64,000 bases of DNA from Eriocheir sinensis (Eukaryota > Arthropoda > Malacostraca > Decapoda > Varunidae): positions 339,001 to 403,000 of the forward strand of contig NW_026111625.1 in assembly GCF_024679095.1 (NCBI RefSeq). Direction: 5' to 3'. This document shows positions 47,137 to 59,300 of the stretch, piece by piece. The notes under the pieces are model-generated. The model was not told the DNA's origin and did not search any database. It saw nothing but the letters and a program-made list of their open reading frames with translations. The position numbers and the translations under genes were made by a program. Position 1 is the stretch's first letter. Each line of letters begins with the position of its first letter.

Positions 47137-48862
47137 AAAAGAGTCAGAGGGGGGGAGTAGAGGAGGGCTGCCCAGAGAATCGTCCAGAGTGGTTTTTTAG
47201 AAGTTTGAGAGAAGAGTTCAGCCTTTAGAGATAGATGACGGCAGTGTGTTGCCAGGATGAGAGGAGGATATGCCCAGAAGAATCGTCCAGAGTGAGTTTT
47301 AAAAAAAGTTTGAGAGAAGAGTTCAGCCTTAGAGATAGATGAGACGGCAGTGTTGCCGTCAGGACTGAGGAGTGGAGGGAAAGATGAAGAAGTGAAGTTG
47401 GAGGAGATGTTTTTGGCTAGATGCCAGTAGTCACGGGAAGAGTTAGAGAGAGCAAGGTTTTGGCATTTTCTATTAATGAAAGAGTTTTTGGTTAGTCGGA
47501 GAATAGATTTGGCACGATTCCGGGCAGAAATGTAAAGTTCATAGCAGCTTTTGTGAGCTGCCTCTCTATCATTGACAGCACGAGAATAAGCGTGATTAAA
47601 CCAAGGCTTTTTAGCGTGAGGAATAGAGAAAGTGCGTGAAATGTATGCCTCCATTCCAGAGACAATCACCTCTGTGATGCGTTGAGCACACACAGAGGGG
47701 TCTCTATCCTGGAAGCAATAATCATTCCACGGGATATTGGAAAAGTACATCCTCAGGTCGTCCCATCGAGCTGAAGCAAAATGCCAGAAGCATCGCCTCT
47801 TCGGTGGGTCCAGAGAGTGTAGAGGAGCGATAGGAGAGGATACAAAAATAAGATTGTGATCGGAGGAGCCCAACGGAGAGAACAGTTTGACAGAATAAGC
47901 AGAAGGGTTTGAGGTAAGGAAGAGGTCTAGAATGTTGGGCCTGTCTCCAAGACGGTCGGGAATACGTGTAGGGTGCTGGACCAACTGCTCTAGATCGTTG
48001 AGGATAGCAAAGTTGTAGGCTTGTTCACCAGGCTGGTCAGTGAAAGAGGATGAAAGCCAAAGTTGGTGGTGAACATTGAAATCTCCTAGGATGGAGATTT
48101 CAGCGAAGGGAGAGTGGGTCAAGATGTACTCCACTTTAGAGGTCAAATAGTCAAAGAATTTTACATAGTTAGTAGAGTTAGGTGAGAAGTACACAGCACA
48201 GATGTATTTAGTAATAGAATGACAATGAAGTCTTATCCAGATGGTGGAAAATTCTGAAGAATCAAGGTTGTGGGAACGACAGCAAGTGATGTCGTTGGGC
48301 ACGTAGGCGCAACATCCAGCTTTGAATTGAAATTTAGGATAGAGATAGTAGGAGGGAACAGAGTAGAGATTGCTGTCAGTAGCCTCAGAAACCTGTGTTT
48401 CGGTGAGGAAGAGAAGGTGAGGTTTAGAGGAAGAGAGATGGTGTTCCACAGAATGAAAATTAGAACGAAGACCACAAATGTTGCAGAAATTGAGAAGAAA
48501 GAGGTTCGAGGAGTTATCAAGACACCTCTCGGGTCGGCAGCCAGAAGAGGAGTCCTCCCTGGGGGAATTTGTGGCCCCCCCCCAGGCGGGGACTCCGAGG
48601 CTTGATGTAGGTGTGCCATTTTGAAATTTGAATTTTGGGAAAAGGTGTATATGTTGTGTGAATGTAGTGTGGTGTGGGTAGAGGAATTGTCTTTAGAGAG
48701 CATGCTGAACTACTCTCCGGTGTTGGTGAGACAATAGGGAAACGGTTAGTGAGGACATGGGAAGGGTCTTTGGAGGGCTTCAGCTCCCTTCTCACCTCCC
48801 ATGTATACCTCACCGGGAGTGGCCTGCGCCCGTTCGGTTGGTGTCTCCCTACCTACTCCAGC
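46535..48862 (-). mobile_element. Jockey/I-like retrotransposon, copy F, 3' half missing
   Basis: 5' region 48862-48450 as in copy E, then endonuclease and the first third of the RT. It ends abruptly at the codons for ISAVVDD, where RTE-like sequence begins. The remaining RT and 3' UTR are not found on the far side of the RTE fragment, so a deletion or recombination joined the two. Confidence 0.8.
47124..48449 (-). pseudogene. Copy F endonuclease, 441 open codons
   Basis: The best endonuclease of this family in the window: [18 protein letters not shown] near residues 6-23 (catalytic Glu in LTETQ), [30 protein letters not shown] near 118-134, [25 protein letters not shown] near 200 (terminal SDH motif) and [20 protein letters not shown]. 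Near the carboxy end (47180-47370) a ~110-bp segment is tandemly duplicated, repeating KAELFSQT and shifting the frame before the RT. Confidence 0.75.
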
Positions 48863-48870
48863 TACTACTG

Positions 48871-48905
<35 letters not shown>

Positions 48906-49761
48906 GTGGATCAGAACGTGCCATATATCATGTTCATACACTTCGTTTCGCTTTTCAGCCGCTCGTTCAATGAAATAATAACACCGCGTCCAACAGGTGT
49001 CGTAGTTAAAGTACGTGTTCATGGCTGGTTCCTTCCCTTGCTGCACCCACTGAAGGTTTATCATAGATCACCGTTAGCTGTGTCTTAGCAGGACGAGTAA
49101 TGAGCACACTACTCGTTCTTCGTGTCAAACAGAAGCTCTCTCTTCTCTCCCTCACAGCCACCCATTCCTCCTCACTCCCTTGCTATAAATGTCACAATTT
49201 CCGTCAGTTCTTTAATATTAACAGAATGAGCCTACTCGTACTCAAAGTAACGCTGCGAGGAACGAATGATGATGGAGTTGAGGTAAATAAGTAGGATTTA
49301 GTTGTGAGAAGCATGAAAGCATGAACGTACGGCCCAGCGCCACGCCAGCACAAGCAGGCAGCGGCCAGTGTGCCCACGCCTAGGCGCGCGTCGCTCTGAA
49401 GGTGGATGCGGCTTGCTTTTACACATTACTCAAATTTGAAATTAACTTTTTTGCTTATATCGCATTTCATCTATAATCTGTTATGTCGCCATGTTGAGAA
49501 GACTTCTCTTTATGAGATGAAATGACTGATACCAGTTCTGTTTCAGTGCTTCTTTCAAATATATATTTAAATGATTATATAAACACATCGGAGCTGTTCT
49601 TTCACTCACATAAATCATAACCTACTGTTTTATTGATTTTATTTACACTCATGGAAGGTCTAACCATAACTATCTGAGCTGAGGCAAGTCATATAGAAAC
49701 ACGAGAGTCTGTGTGACTGACAGACTGTGTCCTGAGTGCGAAGATCATCCCAGCCCATCAC

Positions 49762-49762
<1 letters not shown>
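48863..49762. other. (TAC)n tract and unassigned sequence
   Basis: (TAC)n at 48863-48905 abuts the 5' end of copy F. A CpG-rich patch lies at 49330-49410 (GGCGCGCGTCGC). No gene recognised. Confidence 0.4.
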
Positions 49763-49852
<90 letters not shown>

Positions 49853-49873
49853 CGTGCGTGGGGGGGGGGGGGA
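49763..49873. repeat. (GT)n microsatellite with G run
   Basis: GT at 49763-49848, then TGCG units and a run of about 13 G. Confidence 0.97.
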
Positions 49874-50139
49874 TGCGATGAGAGCCAAATAATCTATACA
49901 CATGGCATACATAAGCACACTGGGCTGTCTTGCGGATAAATAACAAATACACAATACATAATACAGGGAAAGGTGCTGAGAGGAAAGTACGCACGTACAT
50001 TGAGGCAGGAGAAGTACGAGGAGAAGAGACGTGTGTAGGTAAGTACGTAAGGGAGATGAGATATAGTGGATACCTGGGTAGGAAGAAAGAAAGGTAAATA
50101 AAAGTAGAGAGGTGAAAAAGACTGATAAGAAGGCAAGTA

Positions 50140-50560
50140 GAATGTTAAGTAGGTAGGTATCTATACTGCCTAAGAAGGAAGGTAGATAGATAGGTAGACA
50201 GGTAAAACGTTTGATATGTAGGTGGAGTGACAGGTAGATTGAGGGGTAAAAATGTAGGCAGGAGGGAAAATAAGTGGGGAGGAAGGTGGTTAGGTAGGTA
50301 GGTAGGGAAGTAGGAAGGTTGGTAGAGAGGTGGACAGGTAGGAAGGTAGGTATTTAGGAAAATGTACAGAGATAAGTAGATATATAGTAAGGCAGGTAGG
50401 TAGGTAGGGAAGTAGGAAGGCTGGTGGAGAGGTGGAAAGGTAGGAGGGTAGCTATGTAGGAAAATGTAGGGAGATAAGTAGATATATAATAAGGCAGGTA
50501 GGTAGGTAGGAAAGTAAATAGATAGGTAAGTACGTAGGTAGGTAGGTGGGCAGGTAGGTA
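50140..50560. repeat. Degenerate (GTAG)n with a ~102-bp higher-order unit
   Basis: GGCAGGTAGGTAGGTAGG begins blocks at about 50391 and 50494, and a related block starts near 50287. Each is followed by GGAAGTAGGAAGG-like sequence, and GGAAAATGTA and GATAAGTAGATATATA occur in the first two. Confidence 0.8.
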
Positions 50561-50916
50561 GAAGGGTGGACACATGTAATGGACAGCAGGGAAAGGTTTC
50601 AATTCCAACTTTTCGGTTTGGTAAACACAACTTGGATAAGAAATATATGAGAAGGCCGACCATTTCGTAGCCTTTCCTTCCGTACTCTCTCTCTCTCTCT
50701 CTCTCTCTCTCCCGTGTATCTCCTTCACGTTTTGGCTTCACATTCCGTTTCGTTCATTTACTGTTTTTCCGCCTCAGTCTGATTATCAATTACAACGCTC
50801 GCCGAAAAGTGTTTAGAGCTTCCTTTCTTTTTAATCTTTCTCATTTTTTCATCTCCCGAAACAACTGTATTAATCCCCATTTTTCTCTTTCTCTCTCTCC
50901 TCACTCGTGGCTAGTT

Positions 50917-50954
<38 letters not shown>

Positions 50955-51299
50955 TTTCTGGTAATCGGTTTTCCTTTCTGTCTGTCTGTGTATGTCTCTC
51001 TCTAAATGTACTTCTTTCTCCTCCTAGTCCTCCTCTGATTCTCCCCCCTTCCCTTCCTTCAGCTTCTAATTTCCCTACCTTTTTTAGTTTACTCCTTTTA
51101 CTTCTTACTCTGTCTTTCTTTATTTCCACTTCCTGCTCCTTTTCTTCCTGATGTTTTCTTCACTTCTTTCTCCTCCTCTCATTCTTCTTCATCCTTCTTC
51201 TGTTCACTTTTCCTATATTACGCAATTCTTTCCTCCTTCTCTTACTCTTTTTCTTCCTCAAATGTTCTTTTTGCTCGACAATAATTTTTTTGGATAGAA
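50561..51299. other. Low-complexity sequence with (CT)n and (GT)n
   Basis: (CT)n at 50685-50712 and (GT)n at 50918-50951. Otherwise pyrimidine-rich DNA without a recognised gene. Confidence 0.5.
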
Positions 51300-51446
51300 A
51301 ATTAATTATGACCACCATAATGAACAGGTGGTTCATTAGACGCGTGGTGTTGTATCTGTAAATATATCTGTCCGTCTGTCCACCTGTCTGTTTATGTGTC
51401 TGTGTCGGTCTCTGTCTGTGTTTGTCTGTCTGTCTGGCCCTGTCTG

Positions 51447-51507
<61 letters not shown>

Positions 51508-51593
51508 GGTGGACAGACGGACAAACATACTTACAGCTACAATACCATACGTCTAATGAGTCACCTGTCCATTATGGTGGTCACAATTAATTA
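51300..51593. repeat. Long palindrome: ~88-bp inverted repeat around (CT)n
   Basis: Arm 51300-51387 (starting ATTAATTATGACCACCATAA and ending GTCCGTCTGTCCACCTGT) pairs with 51505-51593 with scattered mismatches. The loop of about 117 bp holds CTGT-rich DNA and a (CT)n run at 51451-51504. Confidence 0.85.
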
Positions 51594-51596
51594 ACC

Positions 51597-52774
51597 TGCT
51601 AATGTGGAGCTTACCTGTCAGCGTCACCTGAGCTCAGCGCGGGGAGAAGGTGCTGCTGGGAATGGTTGCGGGGAGGGGAGTGGGAGAGGGGAGGAGATAG
51701 GATAGGAAGGGAGTGGGGGGTAGGGGAGGGCGGGAGGAATGGGGGAAGGAATGTTAGGGGATGAGAGGATATGAGGCAGGATAAATTGAGATGGGAAGTG
51801 ATAGGGGAGGAGGAGAGGATGGGAGGGGAATGATTAGGGGAGGGGAAAAGAGGCGAGATGAGTGAGGAGGAAAATGAGAGGAGAGGGATGGGATGAGGGG
51901 ATACGAGTCAGGATAAAGTGTAGGGAGTGAGGGATAAGGGGAGATGTAGGGGAAGAAGGAGATGGGAGGAGGGAGTAGGGGCTGGGGAGGAGGGTTAGAT
52001 AGGGGAGGGATGAGAAGCGAGGAGGGGATAAAAGGGATAAAGAGTAAGAGGGTAGGTTGATGAAGGATAAAAAAAAGAGGTAGATGGGAAATGGAGGAAA
52101 GGGTGTTAGCGGGAAGGAAGGGATATGGGAGAGAGAAAGAGAAAGATATGGTTGAAAATAAGGGAAAGCATGATGAGGTGATGAAATAGGGGAAAGAAAT
52201 AAGAAAAAAATAAGGAGAAGGAGGGAGAGGGGGCACGGAAGGAGCTAAGATAGGGGGAAATATATAAGACAAAGGAAGAGAGGGAAAGTTGTGTGGGAGG
52301 TAGGAGAGGGGTAACATGAGGGGGGAGAGGTGAAGGTGAAAGGGGGTGAGGGTGAAGGGGGTGAGGGTGGAGGGGGTAATTATGTTAAATGTGAAATGGT
52401 AATGAGAATGGGAATGGCGAGGTTAATGAGGCGCTAATGAGGTTAATGAGGATGAAAAGGTGGTGATGAGATAATGGGGGTGTTGTGGTGATGGGAGTGG
52501 TGATGAGGGGGGATATGAAAATGGAAATGACTGGTGGGTGATGAAAATGAGGTTCTGGTGATGTTGGTCATGATGGTGATGATTTTGATGATGGTATTAC
52601 TGAAAGGATGAGAAGAGAATGAGAATGGGGGTGACTTTTGGTGATGAATATGGTGATGACGTGGCAATGAGGTAGTGAGGGTGATGATGAAGGGATGGCA
52701 AAGGTGATGTGAAGGGTTGTGTAGGCCGACAATAGGAACGGAGGTGACTGTTGGTGGTGGTGGTGGTGATGTGG
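51597..52774. other. G- and purine-rich low-complexity DNA
   Basis: 51650-52400 is GGGAGGGGA-type sequence with a strong strand bias; 52400-52774 is GATGGTGATGA-type DNA. No gene recognised. Confidence 0.6.
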
Positions 52775-52975
52775 TGATTAGTCAAGGGTGCTGATAGTGG
52801 AAGAGTGGTGATGAGTCAGTGGTGCTGATGGTGGAAGAGTGGTGATGAGTCAGTGGTGCTGATAGTGGAAGAGTGGTGATGAGTCAGTGGTGCTGATAGT
52901 GGAAGAGTGGTGATGAGTCAGTGGTGCTGATAGTGGAAGAGTGGTGATGAGTCAGTGGTGCTGATAGTGGTGATG
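52775..52975. repeat. 34-bp tandem repeat, about 5-6 units
   Basis: Units of GTGGTGATGAGTCAGTGGTG plus CTGATAGTGGAAGA. ATGAGTCAGT recurs every 34 bp from 52811. Confidence 0.95.
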
Positions 52976-53810
52976 ATTGGTGATGAAGCGAAGGGCGAGT
53001 GTGACGAGCTAGATTATTCTTTCTTTATCTATCCATCTTTAACAACTCATTTTATTCATTGATTTCATTCTTCTTTACATATTACATTTCTTCTTTATTT
53101 CAATTTTCTGTCTTTCTTTATTCATATAATCATCTGGAAGCTGGAGAGATTATTACTTCACATATATGTGTTTAATGGCATGTTTTTTTTTCATATTTAT
53201 TGACGTATTCAGATAACTTTATATACTAACAATTATCTCATCCCCAAATAACACGGTACACATAATAAAAAATATAAAAAAATCGTCTGATAGTTCAAAA
53301 AAATTAAAAACACATCTCATTGCTTGCTGTACATTTTACTTTTTTTCTGCGTTTACACTATTCCACGTACACACTCTGAACGTGACCGTGTAAGGAAGGC
53401 TTCTTTACATACATACATGCATACGCACACATACACACACATACATACGCATGAACATGCAGTGTTTCTTTTATTCATGGTCGCTCCACGGGACTTGTTC
53501 ATTACTTTAACAGCAGCAGCTTGTAATTCTCCGTGAACCTAAGGTATTGCGCGCATATCCACAACACCTGAAGAGTAATTGTAAAAAGGATACGTGAAAA
53601 TATTCTTTTTTTTTTTTTACTACCGTCTCACATTTCCTCCCTCCACATCCTCCCCCCCTCGCCTCTTTCTCCCTTCCCTGTCCTCTTTCTCGCTTTTTTC
53701 TCCCTTTCCAGTCCTCTCCTCTCTCTGCTTTCTTCATTTCCATCATTACCTCCATCTCTCCTTCACACTTTCTCTTCCTTCCCATTCTCCCTTCTCATTG
53801 TTTTGTTTTT

Positions 53811-53812
<2 letters not shown>
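52976..53812. other. No recognised gene
   Basis: A/T-rich sequence, then a (CATA)n/(CACA)n stretch at 53410-53455 and pyrimidine-rich DNA at 53630-53812. Confidence 0.4.
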
Positions 53813-53894
<82 letters not shown>

Positions 53895-53895
53895 T

Positions 53896-53940
<45 letters not shown>
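53813..53940. repeat. (CT)n joined to (CA)n
   Basis: CT at 53813-53888 followed directly by CA at about 53898-53939. Confidence 0.97.
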
Positions 53941-53942
<2 letters not shown>

Positions 53943-54116
53943 GCCGAGGCTGTGGGTGCTGTGTGTTATTAGTGTGAGTGGAGGAGGAGGAGGAGGAGAA
54001 GGAGAAGGGTAGGATAGGGGTGAGGGAGGAAGAGGAAAAGGGAAGAGGGAGAAAGGAAATGAGAGAGAAGAAAAAGTTAAAGCTGCCATGAACCTATTTG
54101 GAAATTAGAAACATCA

Positions 54117-54460
54117 CCATTATTATCACCATCACTACTACCACTATTATTACTACCAGCATCATCACATACACCACTAACACTACTGCCATCATTACCA
54201 TTATTATCACCATCACTACCACCACTATTATTACTACCAGCATCATCACATACACCACTAACACTACTGCCATCATTACCATTATTATCACCATCACTAC
54301 CACCACCATTATTACTACCAGCATCATCACATACACCACTAACACTACTGCCATCATTACCATTATTATCACCATCACTACCACCACTATTATTACTACC
54401 AGCATCATCACATACACCACTAACACTACTGCAATCATCATCATCATCATCATCATAATT
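54117..54460. repeat. 81-bp tandem repeat, 4 units
   Basis: Each unit contains CCATTATTATCACCATCACT, ACTACCAGCATCATCACA and CACCACTAACACTACTGCCA. The length is a multiple of three, so every frame that is open in one unit stays open through all. Confidence 0.95.
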
Positions 54461-54597
54461 CCCACCATCATCATCCTCTTCATTATAACCTTCCCAGTGA
54501 GTCATTTTCAGATTATTAAAACACCCGTCAAGTTAGAATCAGACTAATCAATATAGTTTACATCATGAACCAAAATCATAATGATGAATGGCGGGCC

Positions 54598-55095
<498 letters not shown>

Positions 55096-55257
55096 TAAAT
55101 AGAACGACGACAGAAAATAAAGGCACGCTGTTTACCTCCTTCTTTTTCTCTCTCCTCCTCCTCCTCCTCCTGTTCCTATCTTCCTCTCCTTCTCTCCATT
55201 CCTCTGAACTTTCCTAATCTAATACATATCTTTATCTAATTTTACTGCGAGATACTA

Positions 55258-55258
<1 letters not shown>

Positions 55259-55324
<66 letters not shown>
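55259..55324. repeat. (CT)n microsatellite
   Basis: About 33 dinucleotide units, followed by a short (CA)n. Confidence 0.97.
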
Positions 55325-55339
<15 letters not shown>

Positions 55340-55639
55340 TCTGCCTGGCATCTGTCTGTGTGTCGTGGTCGTCGCCTGTTTTCAGGAGACAGTTTCCGCT
55401 CATCAGCATAATATTCCTCCAGGCATATTTTTTATCAGGGGTATTTTAGGACTAGTTTTTCATTTTCCTTCTTTGTTTCGTGCAGCGGGCTTAATTCAAC
55501 GCTTTTCTACCTATTTTTTTATTGTAATTATCCTTCAGAGAGACAACCTCTTAAATGGTATACTTTATTCATATACTTTGAATCATCTGATCAGCTTTAA
55601 TTTAAATAAGCAGTACTTCCCAAGTTTCAGGAAATACAA

Positions 55640-56265
55640 CTCTTTATAATGTTTACTTTTCACATATGCTTCAAATCATCTATCCAATTTGTCTTCTGTT
55701 AATTCACTGAGCATCAAACACCATTCGCTAGTCAACATTAATCACGAAATATAATTTCCACACTCTTCAGCCAGTACAACTTATATAGTTCACTTAGATA
55801 TGTACTTCAAACTGTAAATTTTGTTTGTCTTACACTAAATCACTGAATAATAAACCCCATTACCCGTTCAGTACAAGTTTCGGTAAACAATGTTAGTTTT
55901 CTTATACTTTTAACTTCATATACTTATCATTTCAGGCTTTCCCATATACCTCACATCATCTATACCGTTAGCCTTCCATGACATCACCGAACATTATAAA
56001 TCCCGTTAGCCGTACAACCTTCCTCCCCATACACTCACTTAACACTTTATATTATTAAATTTTCACACACAGGTACTTCAGATCATGTATACTGTTTGCC
56101 TTCCACACAAACCAAACATTATAGGGCCCATTAGCCGTTCAGCCATCCTCCTAACATAAACACTTAACTGTTACCTTATAGTGTTCACTTTTCACATATA
56201 CTTCACATCATCTATACAGTTTGCCTTCCACTAAACCATTACCATTACACACCCCACCAGCCGCC
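55640..56265. repeat. Degenerate tandem repeat of roughly 110-130 bp
   Basis: Recurrent CTTCACATCATCTATAC-like and GTTTGCCTTCCAC-like segments followed by ACCAAACATTATA- and CCATTAGCCGTTCAGCC-like segments, for example near 55667, 55808, 55949, 56078 and 56208. Confidence 0.6.
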
Positions 56266-56394
56266 CCGCCTCCCCCGCTCCACACATTCCTGCCCGGCCC
56301 GGCCTGAGCAGCGATATAATTAGTGGAGGAAAAGAACAGCGGCCTGGCTTTTACCCTCGAGGATAATGACGATTGGGAGGTAGGATTTTACAGC

Positions 56395-59300
56395 TGATTG
56401 CCAAGAATAGAGAGATGGAAGGAGAGATGGAATGAGAGATGAAAATGGAGAGAGATGGAAGGAGAGATGAAGATAGAGAGAGATGGACGGAGAGATGGAG
56501 ATGGAGAGAGATGGAAGGTGAGATGGAGAGAGATGGAAGGAGAGATGGAGATGGAGAGAGATGGAAAGAGACATGAACATGGAGAGATGGAGAGAGATGG
56601 AAGGAGAGATGGAGAGAGATGGAAATGGAGAGATGGAAGGAGAGATGAAGATGGAGAGAGATGGAAGGAGAGATGGAGATGGAGAGAGATGGAAGGAGAG
56701 ATGGAGATGGAGAGAGATGGAAGGAGAGATGGAGATGGAGAGAGATGGAAGGAGAGATGGAGATGGAGAGAGATGGAAGGAGAGATGAAAATGGAGAGAG
56801 ATGGAAGGAGAGATGGAGATAGAGAGAGATGGAAGGATACATGATTGAGAGAGATGGAAGGATACATGATCGAGAGAGATTGAAGGATACATGATGGAGA
56901 GAGATGGAAGGAGAGATGAAGATCGAGAGAGATGGAAGGAGAGATGAAGATGGAGAGAGATGGAAGGAGAGATGAAGATGGAGAGAGATGGAAGGAGAGA
57001 TGAAGATGGAGAGAGATGGATGGATACATGATGGAGAGAGATGGAAGGAGAGATGAAGATGGAGAGATGGAAGTAGAGATGAAGATGGAGAGAGATGGCA
57101 GGATACATGATGGAGAGAGATGGAAGGAGAGATGAAGATGGAGAGAGATGGAAGGCGAAATGACGATGGAGAGAGATGGAAGGATACATGATGGAGAGAG
57201 ATGGAAGGAGAGTTGAAGATGGAGAGAGATGGAAGGAGAGATGAAGATGGAGAGAGATGGAAGGAGAGATGAAGATGGAGAGAGATGGAAGGAGAGATGA
57301 AGATGGAGAGAGATGGAAGGATACATGATGGAGAGAGATGGAAGGAGAGATGAAGATGGATAGAGATGGAAGGATACATGATGGAGAGAGATGGAAGGAG
57401 AGATGAAGACGGAGAGATGGAAGGAGAGATGAAGATGGAGAGATGGAAGGATACAAAATGGAGAGAAATGGAAGGAGAGATGAAGATGGAGATGGAAGGA
57501 GAGATGAAGATGGAGAGATGGAAGGATACAAATTGGAGAGAGATGGAAGGAGAGATGAAGATGGAGAGATGGAAGGATACAAAATGGAGAGAGATGTAAG
57601 GAGAGATGAAGATGGAGAGATGGAAGGAGAGATGAAGATGGAGAAAGATGGATGGATACATGATGGAGAGAGATGGAAGGATACATGATGGAGAGAGATG
57701 GAAGGAGAGATGATGGAGAAAGATGGGAGGATAAATGATGGAGAGAGAGATGGAAGGATGGAGAGATGGAAGGATACATGATGGAGAGAGATGGAAGGCT
57801 ACATGCGGGCGAGAGATGGAAGGAGAGATGATGGAGAGAGATGGAAGGAGAGATGATGGAGAGAGATGGAAGGATACATGATGGAGAGAGATGGAAGGAT
57901 ACATGATGGAGAGAGATGGAAGGATACATGATGGAGAGATGGAAGGATACGTGATGGAGAGAGATGGAAGGATACATGATGGAGAGAGATGGAAGGATAC
58001 ATGATGGAGAGAGATGGAAGGAGAGATGGAGATGGAGAGAGATGGAAGGAGAGATGGAGATGGAGAAAGATGGAAGGAGAGATGGAGATGGAGAGATATG
58101 GAAGGACAGATGGAGATGGAGAGAGATGGAAGGAGAGATGGAGATTGAGAAGGATGGAAGAACAGATGGAGATGGAGAGAGATGGAAGGAGAGATGGAGA
58201 TGGAGAGAGATGGAAGGACAGATGGAGATGGAGATAGATGGAAGGAGAGATGGGAATGGAGAGAGATGGAAGGGCAGATGGAGATGGAGAGAGATGGAAG
58301 GAGAGATGGAGATGGAGAGAGATGGAAGGACAGATGGAGATGGAGAGAGATGGAAGGACATATGGAGATGGAAAGAGATGGAAGGATACATGATGGAGAG
58401 AAATGGAAGGACAGATGGAAATGGAGAGAGATGGAAGGAGAGATGGAGATGGAGAGAGATGGAAGGAGAGATGGAGAGAGATGGAAGGAGAGATCGAGAT
58501 GGAGAGATGGAAGGAGAGATGGAGATGGAGAGAGATGGAAGGAGAGATGGAGATGGAGAGAGATGGAAGGAGAGATGGAGATGGAGAGAGATGGAAGGAC
58601 AGATGGAGATGGAGAGAGATGGAAGGAGAGATGGAGATGGAGAGAGATGGAAGGAGAGATGATGGAGAGAGATGAAAGGAGAGATGGAGATGGAGAGAAT
58701 TGGAAGGAGAGATGGAGATGGAGAGAGATGGAAGGAGAGATGGAGATGGAGAGAGATGGAAGGACAGATGGAGATGGATAGAGATGGAAGGAGATATGGA
58801 GATGGAGATATATGGAAGGACAGATGGAGATGGAGAGAGATGGAAGGACAGATGGAGATGGAGAGAGATGGAAGGACAGATGGAGATGGAGAGAGATGGA
58901 AGGACAGATGGAGATGGAGAGAGATGGAAGGACAGATGGAGATGGAGAGAGATGGAAGGACAGATGGAGAGGGAGAGAGATGGAAGGACAGATGGAGCTG
59001 GAGAGTGATGGAAGGACAGATGGAGATGGAGATAGATGGAAGGAGAGATGGGGATGGAGAGATATGGAAGGACAGATGGGGATGGAGAGAGATGGAAGGA
59101 CAGATGGGGATGGAGAGAGATGGAAGGACAGATCGAGATGGAGATAGATGGAAGAGATGGAAATGGAGAGATGGAAGGACAGATGGAGATGGAGAGAGAT
59201 GGAAGGAGAGATGGAGAGAGAGATGGAAGGACAGATGGAGATGGAGAGAGATGGAAGGACAGATCGAGATGGAGATAGATGGAAGGAGATGGAGATGGAG

